A stretch of DNA of 64,000 nucleotides from Dromiciops gliroides (GCF_019393635.1 NC_057867.1:69071492-69135491), one strand, 5' to 3'; counted from the first letter of the stretch, positions 22,931 to 34,908 are shown. The notes: generated by a model not told the origin, from the sequence alone. Numbers and translations: made by a program.

Positions 22931-23302
22931 ATTCAGGCTGAGTATCCATTTCAAGATTACTGTGGTACATCGATCCCCTCATTTTACAGAGAAGAAAACT
23001 GAGACCCAGAGAAATTCTGACTTGTCCACAGTTATAAAGTAACAAAAGAGTGCTGGACTTCAGATCAAGCAGAATTTAAGCCTCCAACACATGACTTTCT
23101 CCCTTGATCAAATAAAGAAAGTTCAGAACACTACTGTGTTTGGGAGTTTGGGTATCTGTAGAGCTTGGTTAGAGTTTGTTTACCTGCAAGTTTTGGTATC
23201 TGCTTTCCTGAGTTGCTTTGGCCAAAGAATTCATCACCTGATGGCCAACATACTGGTGATGAGGCTCTTTGTATTTGACTAGGCTGGTCCTCAGCTGCTT
23301 CT

Positions 23303-23475
23303 TCTTTTTTTGGGGGGGGGGTTGTTTTGTTTTGTTTTGGTGAGGCAATTGGGGTCAAGTGACTTGCCTAGGGTCACACAGCTATTAAGTGTCAAGTGTC
23401 TGAGGCTGGGTTTGAACTCAGGTCCTCCTGAATCCAGGGCCAGTGCTCTATCCACTGCGCCACCTAGCTGTCCCC
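23303..23475 (-). mobile_element. WSINE1-like SINE with target duplication
   Basis: Complete copy between tcctcagctgcttct at 23288-23302 and 23476-23490. Confidence 0.93.
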
Positions 23476-23577
23476 TCCTCAGCTGCTTCTGAGACTGTCC
23501 TTGAAACTTTGGCCCATCTTGTAAATCCTGCTAGGGTTTAGGCTTTGCTGGCATAACATTTGAGAACCTAGACAAAG

Positions 23578-23735
23578 TTCAGAGTTGGTGTAGTGGAAAG
23601 AGCGTTGCATTTAGAGTCAGAGACCTTGGTTTGTAATTGTCGCACTGCTACCTACTACCTATATGATTTCAGGCCAATTATTTCTCTCTGAGACTTAGTT
23701 TTCTCATCTATAAAATGAGAGTTGGAGAAATTGAG
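23578..23735 (+). repeat. MIR
   Basis: gtagtggaaagagcgttgca, tcagagaccttggtttgtaa and gttttctcatctataaaatg in MIR order. Confidence 0.75.
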
Positions 23736-24069
23736 GCTGCTTGATATGAACTCATCTCATTCTCTTCATTTCCAAATGCCTCGATTTCATTTACTACTCT
23801 CTCCTTTCCTCCAGTGTCTGACAAAGAGGTGGCTCCCTCTGCATGTGTCCTTTATCCCCCCCCCACAATCCAGCAAATTGCATCTTCAATTGTTCCCCAC
23901 TCCCTCAAATCTTCAACCTCTCCCTTGATAAACTGGTTCCTTCCCTACTTCCTTCAAACATGTTCAAGCCCTTCCCCATCCTTAAAAAAGAAACCTTCCG
24001 TTGATCCTCCATTCTCTCAAACTACTATATCTTTACTTTCTTTCTCAGCCAAACTCCTGAAAAAAAATT

Positions 24070-24345
24070 TTCTACATTGATGCAGTGAAGTGAGAACAAG
24101 AGCAATTTATACAATAACTTAAATGCTGTAAAAACAACTTTGAAAGGCTTAAGAACTCTAATCAACGCAATGATTAATCATGATTTCAGAGGACCAGTGA
24201 TAAAGAATGTCTCCCTACTTCCTGACAGAAAGATGATGGATTAACATGTAGAATTAGACACACATTTTAGATCTGGCTAATATGCACATTTGTTTTGCTT
24301 GACTATACTTATTTGTTTCAAAAGTTGTCACTTTTTCTTTTTTCA
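24070..24345 (+). mobile_element. L1-type 3' UTR fragment
   Basis: gatgcagtgaagtgagaaca, gaaaggcttaagaactctaa and ccctacttcctgacagaaag. Related to the piece at 6236-6520. Confidence 0.55.
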
Positions 24346-24390
24346 TTTGAGGGGGTGGAAGAGATAAAAATGCTTGACAATTAATTAATT

Positions 24391-24516
24391 TTTTTTTGGT
24401 GAGGCAATTGGGGTTAAGTGACTTGGCCAAGGTCACGCAGCTAGTTAAGTTTCAAGTGTCTGAGGCTGGATCTGAACTCAGGTCCTCCTGAATCTAGAGC
24501 CGGTGCTCTATCCACT
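24391..24516 (-). mobile_element. WSINE1-like SINE, head truncated
   Basis: ggcaattggggttaagtgac to gtgctctatccact, ending before the usual gcgccacctagctgcccc. Confidence 0.85.
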
Positions 24517-24949
24517 AAATATTTTTGTTAATTTAAAATTTAGGGAAATAATTTGACCACACTTGCTGCCTCCATTTCTTCTCTTTTCACCTACTTCTCA
24601 ACCCTTTGTAATCTGGCATCCAACATTGTCACTCAACTGAAACGGCTTTCTCTAAAGTTACTAGTGATCTCTTTCCTAATTGCCAAACCTGATGGCCTTT
24701 TCTCAGTCTTAATCATTCACACCTATCTGATGTGGTTGACCACCCTCTCCTTCTGGCTATTCCCTCCTTTCTGAGTTGTGAGGATGTCACTCTTTCCAGG
24801 TTCTCTGCCTACCTGTTTGACAACTCTTTCTCAATCTCCTTTGCTGGCTCATCATGCACATTACATTCCTTTACCCTGAGCATTCCCCTAAGGTTCTGTC
24901 CTAGCCCACCTATATTTCCCATTGTATCACTCCCCTTTCCTCCTACTCC

Positions 24950-25060
24950 AAAAGCCATCCTTTACAACAGAGTACCAAAGGGAAAAAAAACAGTTCAGCT
25001 AAAGCAATAAGCACATTTTGCTATAATGTATCTCACACCCGTAGTCTGAGGCCCTCTTCA
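24950..25060 (-). mobile_element. Old L1 fragment
   Basis: agccatcctttacaacagag and cagttcagctaaagcaataa match the segment near 5325-5400. Confidence 0.45.
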
Positions 25061-25140
25061 GTTTGCTCTTTCTACTCTCTCTCCGTAACCAACTCAGCTC
25101 CTGTGAAGTTAATTACAATCTCTATTCAAATGGCTTGTAG

Positions 25141-25153
25141 ATCTATCTACCTA

Positions 25154-25189
<36 letters not shown>

Positions 25190-25215
25190 TCTATCCATCT
25201 ATCTATCTATCTACA
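25141..25215 (+). repeat. (CTAT)n/(CTGT)n microsatellite
   Basis: About 18 tetranucleotide units, inside the L2 copy. Confidence 0.93.
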
Positions 25216-25950
25216 GCCTCATTTTCTCTCCAGAGTGTCAGTCTTGTATCATGGCCAGTTGCCTATTACACATTTCAAACTGGATGTCCTAGAGACATCT
25301 TAAACTCAGCATGTCTAAAACTAAACTCGCTACTTTTCTCAATAAACCCTCCCCTCTTCCAAACCTTCTCATTTCTGTCAAAGGCACCACCATTCTTCCA
25401 GTGCCTCAGGTTCATAATCTCAGCATGGTGTTACTTTGGACTCTTTCCTTGTCCTCACTTCACATATCTAATCACTCGCCAAATCTTGCTGTTGCTACAC
25501 TCACATTTCTTGCATCAAACCCCTTCTCTCCACTCCCACAGCTGCCATCTTAGTTGAGGCCCTCATGACGTCTCCCCTAGATTATTGAAGTAGGCTCCTA
25601 ATTGGTCTCACCACCTCAAGACTCTCCCCACTCCAGTCTATTCCAGACATAGCTACCAAACTAATATTCCTTAAGCACAAATCTGACCACATGATTGCCC
25701 TACTTCACCAACTCCATTGGCTTCCTGTGGCTTCTAGGATATAATAAACTTCTCAGTTTAGCTTTGAAAGCCCTACACATTCTGGCCCCAACCTACCTTT
25801 CCAGCCTCACTGGATGTTACTCTCCCATCCAACCTCCAGGATCCAGCTAAACTGACTTCTGTGTTCCTCACACGCAATGCTCCATCTCCTGCCTGGAATA
25901 CACTCTCCCTACATCACAGGATCCCTTTTTTCCTTCAAAAAGCAGCTTGG

Positions 25951-26090
25951 GGGCAGCTAGGTGGCGCAGTGGATAAAGCACCAGCCTTGGATTCAGGAAG
26001 ACCTGAGTTCAAACCCAGCCTCAGACACTAGTTGTGTGACCCTGGGCAAGTCACTTAACTCCCATTGCCCTGAAAAATAAATAAATAAAA
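25951..26090 (+). mobile_element. WSINE1-like SINE, outer member of a nest
   Basis: gggcagctaggtggcgcagt to cccattgccctg plus an A-rich tail. Its left target copy caaaaagcagcttgg is at 25936-25950; the matching right copy is 1.3 kb away at 27281-27295, beyond the second SINE and retroviral remnant. Confidence 0.92.
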
Positions 26091-26107
26091 GAAAAAAAAG
26101 AATTATC

Positions 26108-27280
26108 GGGAAAGCTAGGTGGTGCAGTGAATAGAGCACCGGCCCTGGAGTCAGGAGTACCTGGGTTCAAATCCGGCCTCAGACATTGTGAGATTTAAAA
26201 TTGAATATTAGATCATAAATCTCCCCTCTTTAATCTTTCCCTTAATTGATCTCCCAGACTAGTAAATGGAAGAAGCCTCTGGTTTTCTAGTTAGAGCTTT
26301 TATTGTATGGTAGTCACAAGGTGATGTTGATTAGAAGGATAGGAAAGTAGAAATACAATACAAATCATTTTAAGTCTAAGCTTAGTCTATATTCTATATA
26401 AAACTCACCAAAAGCTGAAGGCCACCTTTGGGGAGAGAGAGAGACCGAGTCAAGCGTGTGCTGTTAACCGAGAGCCGTGCCGAGTCGAACTCCAGTCAGC
26501 GTCTGTCTGTGCAGCGCAGCCAGGAGACCAGCAGAGCAGGAAAAAAGGCCCCACTTCCATTCTCTCCTTGCCTTTTAAGCTCGCACCCCGGAAGTCGAGC
26601 GCTCAGCAGGCAATCTGGCGTGCGTCGCAGGCGGACTGGTGTGTATAGCTCATGCTGTTGGTCTCCTCCCCAAAAGGGTGGTCCTAAAAAAAACTGGCGT
26701 CTCTCCATTATCTAACCGACTGTTAAAACTTTTTACCACATTTCCCCCTTTTGTTCCTCAAGAAACAAAATATTTCCTTGACGGAACAGTAAAAAGAATA
26801 TAATAACTATTGCTAACTAATAATATGTGAACAACAATATAGAAAAGGAAGAGAGGAAAGTTTTGTCCAGAGGGGCGATTTTTTTGTCCTCATGAACTGA
26901 CGCTTTGACATTAGTCTTGCAAAGGGAGAGCCTCTGCAGAGAGTACATGTTACAGATAGTGTATATTATAACAGAAAGGAGATAGTAAAAACTAACAAAA
27001 CATATAAAGTCTCTGAGTTCTCTTATCTTCTAGAAGTGGTAAGATGTCATCAGGAGGAAACTGGATTCTGGTCTGGAAAACTGGATTCTGGACTCTGGTC
27101 TGGAAAGCTGGATTCTCTTCTTTAACTGTTTGAATTGCTGTATTTTTACTAAACCTTAGCATAGCATTGTCGATGATCAAATTAATAAATTCCATTACAA
27201 CACTTAACACTTACTAGCTGTGTGACCCTGGGAAAGTCACTTAACCCCAATTGCCTCACTAAAAAAAAAAAATAAATAAA
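26108..27280 (+). mobile_element. WSINE1-like SINE split by a retroviral remnant
   Basis: Left part 26108-26186 ends ccggcctcagaca; right part starts about 27204 with cacttaacacttactagctg and ends in an A-rich tail. Together they make one SINE, placed in the tail of the SINE at 25951-26090. Confidence 0.88.
26187..27203 (-). mobile_element. Endogenous retrovirus fossil: 3' LTR plus short internal part
   Basis: The LTR is 26740-26187 on the minus strand (about 554 bases, TG...CA ends, TATA-like and AATAAA-type signals). It is directly preceded by a polypurine tract CAAAAGGGGGAAA (26753-26741). About 460 bases of internal sequence follow to 27203. It is a broken, partial copy. No family is assigned. 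It is younger than the two SINEs it interrupts. Confidence 0.75.
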
Positions 27281-27560
27281 CAAAAAGCAGCTTGGATACC
27301 ATCTTTTGCATGAAGCCTTTCCTGATTACCCAACCATTAGTTCCCTCCATCTGAAACTAACTTGTATTTACTCTATTGTGTATATTTGTGCTTATTCGCC
27401 TTACTTTTATATTTTTAATGCATAGTCGTAGTCTCCCTCATTAGATTGTAAGCTACTGGAGAGCAGGCCTTGTTTCATTCTTTCACCTTGTATTTCCAGT
27501 GGCTAGCAAAATGTCTGGCACACAGCAGGTGCTTAATAAATACTTGTTGAAGATTGAAAT

Positions 27561-28985
27561 GACATCTGCAGGCCCTTCTTGTCCGAAGTCCTTTAGATTC
27601 AATCTTCAGGGAGGGAAAAACACCACCTGAAAAAATTTCTAGTTAAAAGAAACAAACTTTGCCTTCTTCCCTGAATGAGGATGGAGTTGAATTTGTGATT
27701 CTTGAGATTTCCTGGCTTGGTCTATACAGTCAGTTGATAGACTCTATTTGTGATTTATCTATTGTAAGCTCAAAGTATATACTATAATTGCTTGTCTTGC
27801 CTCTGTATCTACCAAATTGTCTGAGGTGCATCTATTAAGACACCAAGCTAAGTTCTAATTATGTAGAGGGAATTTTCCCCAAACTCTTCTTTTTCCCTAA
27901 TGCAGCCAACTCAAAGTTGTCAAGACAGGAAAACACTCAGACATGACCACCACCTAAAGGCAATATGGCAAACTCTTAAGTTCCCTACTTGAGAGGGAGT
28001 GTGTGATTGGAGAGGTTTTAGTAGGCCTCTAGGCTCAGGGGTGTCTAGGAAAGTCCAGGAAGCAGCTGAAACATGTTTTCTGTGTTTTAACACATTGCTT
28101 CTGCTCTGCATCCAAAGCTTGCCTTTATAGCCATTTCCATTTCTCCATCTGTAAAATGGGAAGAAATTCTCATAGTTTTTAAAACTGGTGAGGAACTTCG
28201 AGAGCAGCTAGTGCAGATGAAGACACTGAAATTCCCCAATAAATGACTTATTCAAGGTCACTCAGCCAGTTTGTAACAAACCCATTCGTTGGTTATCTTG
28301 TGTCTCTAGACCAGAATACTTTTTAACTTTTCCCAAAGAATTGCTCAGCAGAAAGCCTTATCCCTTTTCCCCCTCTCTCCATTTGTGAGCTGCGTAAGAA
28401 TTCATCAAGGGTTAGTAATTCATTTTGATTCAACAATCATTTCATAAGTGCCTCCCAAGTATGTCACGGTGTGCTGGGTCCAGGGTGAGAAAGAGAAGTT
28501 AGATAAGTGCTTAAGAAAAGGGTGTAAGGAAGCAAAACCTGGATCTTGCAGCTGGCCAGCTGCAGTCTGGGCTGAATACATTCTCAGCATTGCTGGGAGA
28601 TTCAGATGAAGGGACTACCAGCTGCACGCTTAGAAACAGATGGCCCCACTGCTCTGAGTGGGTGGGAGTCTGATGACATTACAGGTTTGCTCTTCTTTAT
28701 GCAAGCCCTGGCTGACCTTGGTGATTATCCATCAGGGAGAAGGAATAAGCCGTTTTAAAATAGCCATAGATCGAAGCCTACTTCCTTTTGAAAACACTGA
28801 TGCAAATATTTGGATCATCCAAGGCAGCTGTTGCTAGTTAGCATGGTTTCTCTTCTGCCTGATGTAGCATAGCTGCTTTGCTGCTGTCCTTGTTTATAAT
28901 AATGCCAGCCGCCATGTTAGCAATTAGACTCCCAGAAGCAGAGGGGGTGGGGACCTTGGTGACCAAGTATTCCAACGTGTACTTG
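27561..28985. other. No gene seen; short MIR and L2 pieces
   Basis: Holds a MIR piece at 28122-28165 (ccatttctccatctgtaaaa), a reversed MIR piece at about 28190-28300, and a reversed L2 3' end at 28425-28500. The rest is unrecognised. Confidence 0.45.
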
Positions 28986-28989
28986 AAAA

Positions 28990-30190
28990 AGGATTGCACT
29001 ATGGCACACCCAACAAATAGTCATCCGACTTCTTCTCAAACACCTCCAGTGAGAAAGAGGCCACTACTTCCCAAGGCCGCCCATTCTTTTTGTTTGTTTG
29101 TTTGTTTGGTTTTTGCGGGGCAATGAGGGTTCAGTGACTTGTCCAGGGTCACACAGCTAGTATGTGTCAAGTATCAGAGGCTGGATTTGAACTCAGGTCC
29201 TCCTGAATCCAGGGCCAGTGCTTTATCCACTGCAGTGCCACCTAGCTGCCCCCTCAAGTCATTCTACATTTCTGTTAGGCTGTTCTCCCTGACCTCCAGG
29301 CAAAGGTGGCTTCTTTGGAATGTCTACCCGTTCTCCCTCCTGGTTCTTCCTTCTGTGACCAAAAAGAGCCCATGTAATTCATCCCTTTTCTACATGGTAA
29401 CACTTTGTAAACCTCGAAGCCGGACGTACCATGGTGCTCAATGCCCAAGTTGTCTCTTCTCCAGGCTAAATAGCTCTAGCTCCTTTAACTTGTCCTCATA
29501 TGCCTTGGACTTCTGATCCTTTACTATCCTGATGGTCCTCTTACATCTTCTCTAGTTGATCAATGTTCTTCTTAAACTCTAGTGTTCAGAATGGAGCACA
29601 ATACTTGAGATCTGATCTGACCAAGGGAAGGGACAGCAAGACTATTATCTCCTTATTCCTGGAGTCTTTGCCTTTTTGCCCAAGATCATATGAGCTTTTT
29701 GAGCTGCTATATCACAGTGCTGACGCATACTGAGTTTGTAGTCTAGGATTAATAACTTCTAGATTCTTTGATCCTTTTCAGACGAACCTACCTTGTACTG
29801 GGGAAGGTAGCCCAAGTGTAATGCTTCACATGTATCCCTATTGATTTTTTTCATTTCATTGAATTCAGTCCAGTGTTTTAGCCTATCATTATTTTTTTGG
29901 ATCCCGACTCTGTCATCTAGTGTATTAGCTCTCCTTCCCAGCACTGTGTCATCTGTAAATATAACAAGCATCCCCTTTATTCCATTATCCAAGTCATTGA
30001 GAACAATGTGAAAGAGCAAAGGGCTGAGTACAGATCCCTGGGGTATCCCACTAGAGACCTCCTGACACATTGATCTTTTGACCAGACTCAGATCCATCTA
30101 AGTATCTATCTAGTTATCCATTTAAATGATCACCTAGCCCATTTATATCAATCTTTTGCAGAAAAATGACCCGAGACTTTTTCGATCATA
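28990..30190 (-). mobile_element. CR1/L3 LINE, 3' part with RT segment
   Basis: In reverse: 3' UTR-type sequence at 28990-29760 (ctccagtgagaaagaggcca; ctccaggctaaatagctcta), then ORF2. The frame 30097-29759 shows SSGIPQGSVLSPLLF, the FTDDT active-site block and EALHLGYLP, as in CR1/L3 reverse transcriptases (usually FADDT). Decayed. A SINE interrupts it at 29088-29252. Confidence 0.85.
29088..29252 (-). mobile_element. WSINE1-like SINE nested in CR1/L3
   Basis: (TTTG)n tail, then gcggggcaatgagggttcag to ccacctagctgcccc. Interrupts CR1/L3 sequence at cattct. Confidence 0.9.
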
Positions 30191-30194
30191 GACA

Positions 30195-31040
30195 ATCCAG
30201 GAATCTAGAGTTCATCATTTAGAGGTAAATTTAAATGGCTGCTGCCTTCCCTCCAGCCCCCTCTCCAACTCTCTCATTCCAGGGTAAGCTTGGGGGTGGG
30301 GTTGAGTGGGCCTCCACCTTTCAACTTTACAAACACCTTGAAGGAGAATCCAACCTTTGCATTGTCTAGATTTTACAAACCCTACAGAGCAGAGAAGGGA
30401 ATTGAGTTTCTCAATGGGGTCGCCTGGCTCCGTGTTCCCCAGACAGTTCAGGTACACTATTTGAGGACAGGATCCAGTTCATTTTGGTCTCTGTATCCCC
30501 AGTGGAAACAGTAACAGCTCATTGAGTTAAGCAGAACTCTGCTTCGGAGAACTTTGACTTGAGTGTGACAGAGAGGTGAATTTGAGCACGATCTCAGTAA
30601 CACCAATGTCTTTTGAAGTAACAAAACCCCAGTCCTGAAAAGGCCATCAGGCAACATTGACTGATGTTTCTTCAAACCTAGGCCAAAGCCACGCCTAGCT
30701 TCTGAGGACCTCTTGCTGCCCAACTGGGTGTGACTCATTGAAGCCCAGCTCAGAGCCTCCTACTTTACAGAGGCTGGTACCGTGACTTGGCCACCCTCAA
30801 AGCCATTCCCAAAGGGATGGGGCTCCCACCTTCCTTCTGTCTCTCCTCCTTTTGACTTCATTCTCTCTGCTGTTGGAACCCTGTAGGCTCTCATGTTCAT
30901 GATCCGAGGGTTTTTTCAGACTCTTCCCTCTCTTAGCCAGTAATTAGCTGAGTCCATGGCATCTCTCCTGTCTGTCCCCCTTCTCTCCACCTCCACGGCC
31001 ATCATCTCCATTCTCCTAAATCCTCCATTAGTCACTGAGG
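30195..31040. other. No gene seen
   Basis: An L2-like tail lies near 30470-30512 (ctgtatccccagtggaa). Otherwise unrecognised; open frames here have no domain. Confidence 0.45.
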
Positions 31041-31044
31041 TCTT

Positions 31045-31190
31045 CTAAGATCATAGAGATGGACATGGAAGAGACCTCAAGTCTAACCCCTCATTTTACA
31101 GAAGAGGGAATTGAAGCAGAGGTCACCCAATGTGGATTTGAACCCGGGGCTTCTTGACTCTGGGCCCAGGGCTTTTCCCACTGCAGTGCT
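31045..31190 (-). repeat. MIR-family SINE
   Basis: catagagatggacatggaag, cattttacagaagagggaat and ggatttgaacccggggcttc. Confidence 0.65.
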
Positions 31191-31389
31191 CGTTTGATTT
31201 CTTTTTTCTGATATTGGATTAAAATCTCTATTTCTTGTTCTGTTGATTGAGGAATTTTATTTCACTCCATCCATCCAACAGCTGCCCGAATTCTCTTTCA
31301 AATGAGATAATGTATGTAAAGAACTTTGTCAACTCGAAAGCCCTGTCTAGTGTCATCTGTCATTATTATTCCTTATGCCTGGATTTAGT

Positions 31390-31900
31390 CCTATCTTTTA
31401 CAAATTCTCCAAATCTTCAGTGGCTCCCTACTGTCTGGTATCGAAGAGGAGAGAGGGAACAAGCATTTCTTACACATTTGTGATCTACCAAGTTCTATAG
31501 AAATATCATCTCATTTGATCCTCACAATAAACCTGGGAGGTAGTTGATATTATTATTCCTGTTTCACAGCTGAGGAAACTGAGGCAAACAGAGGTTAAGT
31601 GACTTGCCCAAGGCCACACAGCTTGAAAGTGTCTGAGTCTGGATTTGAACTCAAGTCTTACTGATTCCAGGCACAGCACTCCATTCACTGACCAAGCCAC
31701 CCTCCCCAATCAGGTGCTGCCTTATCTTTCCAGTATCATCTACCACACCTCCCTCCCATAGACTCTGTGCTTTAGCCAACCTGGACTTCCCTCTCCTGAA
31801 CAGATTCTGTGCTCTTTTGCCTCTGTTCCATTGTTTGGTCTCTTCCTTAGTTGGAATGTCCTTTCTCCCCTTCCTTGCCTGTTGAAGATCATGTGATGTT
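31390..31900 (+). repeat. L2 fragment split by a MIR
   Basis: aatcttcagtggctccctac before, and catctaccacacctccctcc to cttagttggaatgtcctttc after, the MIR at 31500-31703. Confidence 0.5.
31500..31703 (-). repeat. MIR-family SINE
   Basis: cctcacaataaacctgggag, ctgaggaaactgaggcaaac and gcccaaggccacacagcttg. Confidence 0.75.
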
Positions 31901-31944
31901 TTTTCCAGATAAAGAAGCTGAAACCTATACAGGTGGATTGATTT

Positions 31945-32083
31945 TTTTGCAGGGTAATGGGGGTTAAGTGACTTGCCCAGGGTCACACAGCTAGTAAGTG
32001 TCAAGTGTCTGAGGCTGGATTTGAACTCAGGTCCTTCTGAATTCAGGGCCAGTGCTTTATTCACTGTGCCACCTAGCTGCCCC
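31945..32083 (-). mobile_element. WSINE1-like SINE with target duplication, nested in MIR
   Basis: Complete copy between caggtggattgattt (31930-31944) and caggtagattgattt (32084-32098). The flanks are two halves of an older reversed MIR (31905-32190). Confidence 0.92.
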
Positions 32084-32274
32084 CAGGTAGATTGATTTGA
32101 TCAAGATCACTATAGTAGAAAGCATGAGGCAGGATTTGAACTAAGATCCTCTGACACCAGAGGCTGTGCTCTTTTCACTGTACCATGCTATCTCCAAGAA
32201 AAATAGCTTCTCTTTCTTTTCATATTCAAATACATTTCAAAGACTGGAGATTGCTAAATTTCAAACAACTCTTT

Positions 32275-32432
32275 TTTTTCCCCTTTTCTTTCTTTTTTTT
32301 TTTCCGGACAATGAGGGTTAAGTGACTTACCCAGGGTCACACAGCTAGTGTCAAGTGTCTGAGGTTGAATTTGAACTCAGGCCCTCCTGAATTCAGGGCC
32401 AGTGCTTTATCCACTGTGCCACCCAGCTGCCC
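32275..32432 (-). mobile_element. WSINE1-like SINE with target duplication
   Basis: Complete copy between tcaaacaactctt (32261-32273) and tcaaacagctctt (32433-32445). Confidence 0.9.
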
Positions 32433-32584
32433 TCAAACAGCTCTTAAGTGAAATATTCTTCATAGGGTGGAGACGCTTGGGATTGGGATTGGGGCAAGCA
32501 GTCAGACTCCTGTGGCAAAGGCGGAAGCCCCTAACCCTCACCCCCCAGGCTAGTTCCTTGTGAAAAATAAAGATTATGGGCCCA

Positions 32585-32715
32585 TTGAGTCTGTCAGTCA
32601 GTCAGTCAACAAGCATTTATTGAGCATTTAGTATGTGCTAGGCACTGTGCTAAGAACAAGGGATACAAAAAAAGGGCAACAAATTAGTCTTGGTCCTTAA
32701 AGAACTCATAGGCAA
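32585..32715 (-). repeat. L2 3' end
   Basis: caacaagcatttattgagca and tgctaggcactgtgctaaga are the reversed L2 terminus. Confidence 0.75.
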
Positions 32716-32889
32716 ATGGCAGAGATCATGGTGAATAGCAATCTCCGTATCCACATTGATATACCAGTTAATCTTGAATCTTTGAATCACAGACTCATAG
32801 AATTTGAGATCTGGGAGCGATCTCAGGGTAGTACAACACACACACAAAAGGAATCCCCACTCCAGCCTTGTTCTATATCCAAATAATGA

Positions 32890-33125
32890 TACATAGTAGT
32901 AATAATAAGAGCTGACACATTTCATTTCATCTTCACAATAATTCTGTGAGATAGTCTCGGTAGGTATGATTTTCTCCATTTTACAGATAAGGAAACTGAG
33001 GCTTAGAAATGTTAAGTAACTAGTCTGGAGTCACATAGCCAGTGAGTTCAGGAGGAAGATTTCAAACCTACATCTTTCTGGATTCCAAGCTCAGCCTGTA
33101 AACCCACTATCCTGAGTTGCTTCCC
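32890..33125 (-). repeat. MIR-family SINE
   Basis: ccattttacagataaggaaa, gttaagtaactagtctggag and tcacatagccagtgag. Confidence 0.7.
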
Positions 33126-33435
33126 GTACCTTGTTTGATATGAATGTTGGCTGATGCCCAAAGTAAAGAACAAATAACAAATTAATGAACTGTACTTTTG
33201 TTTACAATTATCAAGGCTAAATGTTTAACCATGGAATCATAGTCTCTCAGAGTAAGGCCTTTGGCAAATGGCTTGCCCCATCTTGCTGAATTTTGTGCAT
33301 TTCTAGAAAAAGGACCAAGTTTTCAGATACATTATCACAGCATTAAAATTTGGAAGGGATGTCAGAGGTTACTAGTTTGTGGGTTTCAGTTAGTGGTCAT
33401 TCAGCCTTTGGCCAGAGTCCCCCAAGTCAATTTAT
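33126..33435. other. No gene or clear repeat seen
   Basis: Unrecognised AT-rich sequence. Confidence 0.4.
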
Positions 33436-33439
33436 TTTT

Positions 33440-33590
33440 TTTTGAAGAGACACCATGTTTTAATGGAAAAGAGCCCTAGTTTTAAAATCAGAACCCTGTG
33501 TTTCAAAGCCATTTACTAGCTTACTGACCTTAGCACCTGGCCGGGTTTCAGTTTCCCCATGTGTAAAAGGGACTAGTAAGTGAACCATCA
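33440..33590 (+). repeat. MIR
   Basis: ttactagcttactgacctta and cagtttccccatgtgtaaaa. Confidence 0.6.
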
Positions 33591-33895
33591 GTGCTCTATT
33601 AACATAAGCTATTATCATTATTATTTTTTTGTTTTACAGTAAGATTAAACAACATTGCTACTCTCACTTTTGCCCTTTCTTTTTGCCCTAAAAAAACCTG
33701 TTACAAATTTGTTATTGAAATCCAATCTCTCCCAAATCCTTGGAGTTACCATGTAGAGTCTACAGAGGCAGAGCTGCACCTCCAAGGGGAGCCAAGCCAA
33801 CTGCTAGGGATTAAAGGCAGATTTTGTCAAGAAACATATAGCACTAATAACCACTTAATTTTTCTGGATTTATAGTCTAGTAAATGGTATGTTAA

Positions 33896-34148
33896 GGGAA
33901 ACTAGGTGGCACAGTTGATAGAGCACCAGGCTTGGAGTCAGGAAGACTGGAATTCAAATCTGGCCTCAGATACTTGCTAGCTGGGTGTCTCTGAGCAAGT
34001 CACTTAGCCCTGTTTGCCTCAGTTTCCTCATCTGTTAAACAAGCTGGACAAGGAAATGGCAAACTACTTCATTCAGTATCTTTGTCAAGAAAACTCCAAA
34101 TGGGGTCACAAAGAGTTGGACGTGATTGAAACAACTGAACAAGAGCTA
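33896..34148 (+). mobile_element. MAR1 SINE, full length with RTE-type tail
   Basis: tRNA-related head gaaactaggtggcacagttg, CORE gcaagtcacttagccctgtt, then tail ggaaatggcaaactacttca and ggggtcacaaagagttggac. The tail resembles RTE/BovB 3' ends, the likely source of mobilisation. Confidence 0.85.
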
Positions 34149-34149
34149 C

Positions 34150-34475
34150 AAAAATATTGTTAGGATTCCTTTTGGTTTCTGCAGTAATCCACGACCTCTT
34201 TAGTATGGATACTTACAGATCACGACTTTTCTGTATCTGTTCATCCTGTGTGACTCCTGGCCATGTTTTACCAAAGAGGATCTGCTCACTGGGCTGGGGT
34301 ACTTCTTTCCCTTGAAGTTTTTTATCTTAAAAAATACAAATATCTACCCCACCCCACCACTGCTATACATATGATGTGTGTATATGTGTATGTATATAGA
34401 TATTTATATCTTTTTTGGCAGAGGGGGCTTTCAGACCTGTGATTTCCTTGGTCTCTACTGATGATGTAACTTCTC
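34150..34475. other. No gene seen; short AT-rich run
   Basis: Includes a tatgtgtatgtatata run at 34372-34410. Nothing else recognised. Confidence 0.4.
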
Positions 34476-34479
34476 TGTA

Positions 34480-34625
34480 ATTAAGAGTCCTAGAGAATTA
34501 TCCAGGGTACTGACAAGGGAAGTGATTTGCTCAGGGTCACACCAGTATGTGAAGGAGTCAGAACTTGAACTCAGGTTTTCTTAACTCCATAGCCAACTCT
34601 CCATCCACTAGACCACCCTTCCTCA
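34480..34625 (-). repeat. CORE-SINE fragment
   Basis: aagtgatttgctcagggtca, ttgaactcaggttttcttaa and atccactagaccaccct. Confidence 0.6.
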
Positions 34626-34735
34626 GATAGGTAGATAGGAAGATAGATATGGTATCTATATCTATAGATACATATCTATAGACTATATCGATATGGGTGG
34701 CAATAGATTTTTCTGTCTGTGTCTGTCTGTCTACC
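34625..34735 (+). repeat. (ATAG)n/(TCTG)n simple sequence
   Basis: gatagg/gatagatat units followed by tctgtctgtgtctgtctgtc. Confidence 0.75.
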
Positions 34736-34908
34736 TAGTTCAAACTTCTGATTTCATTGATTTGGAAATTCCTGCTAAGGTTACAGAAAAGCAACTTGAG
34801 TTGTAGCTAAGTGGCAGATCAACTGAAAAACATCTGGGGGGATCAGTAACTCAATAGTGCCGTGTTACCTCAGAAAGTTAATGAAAAAAATTTACAATTT
34901 AAAAATTA

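Larger units (their letters stand above)
21785..22975 (-). mobile_element. Old L1 3' segment with two SINE insertions
   Basis: cagccacaccccagttgatg and ggggtatatgcctagtag, later gtatccacaaagggtacctc and ttcaggctgagtatccattt, follow reversed L1 ORF2. SINEs at 22579-22717 and 22764-22930. Confidence 0.75.
23738..27560 (+). repeat. Long L2 element, heavily interrupted
   Basis: Pieces in L2 order: 23738-24070, 24520-24950, 25225-25935 and 27296-27560. The RT part reads gttgaccaccctctccttct; later catcttaaactcagcatgtc, agattattgaagtaggctcc, gcccctaacct-type and the 3' end gctaccagg-like agcaggtgcttaataaatac. Interruptions are an L1-like piece, SINEs and the nested SINE/retrovirus pile. Long C-rich frames are decayed. 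Confidence 0.7.

Noticed and set aside
25141-25215. CRISPR-like array
   Set aside because: Tetranucleotide microsatellite without spacers; this is animal DNA.
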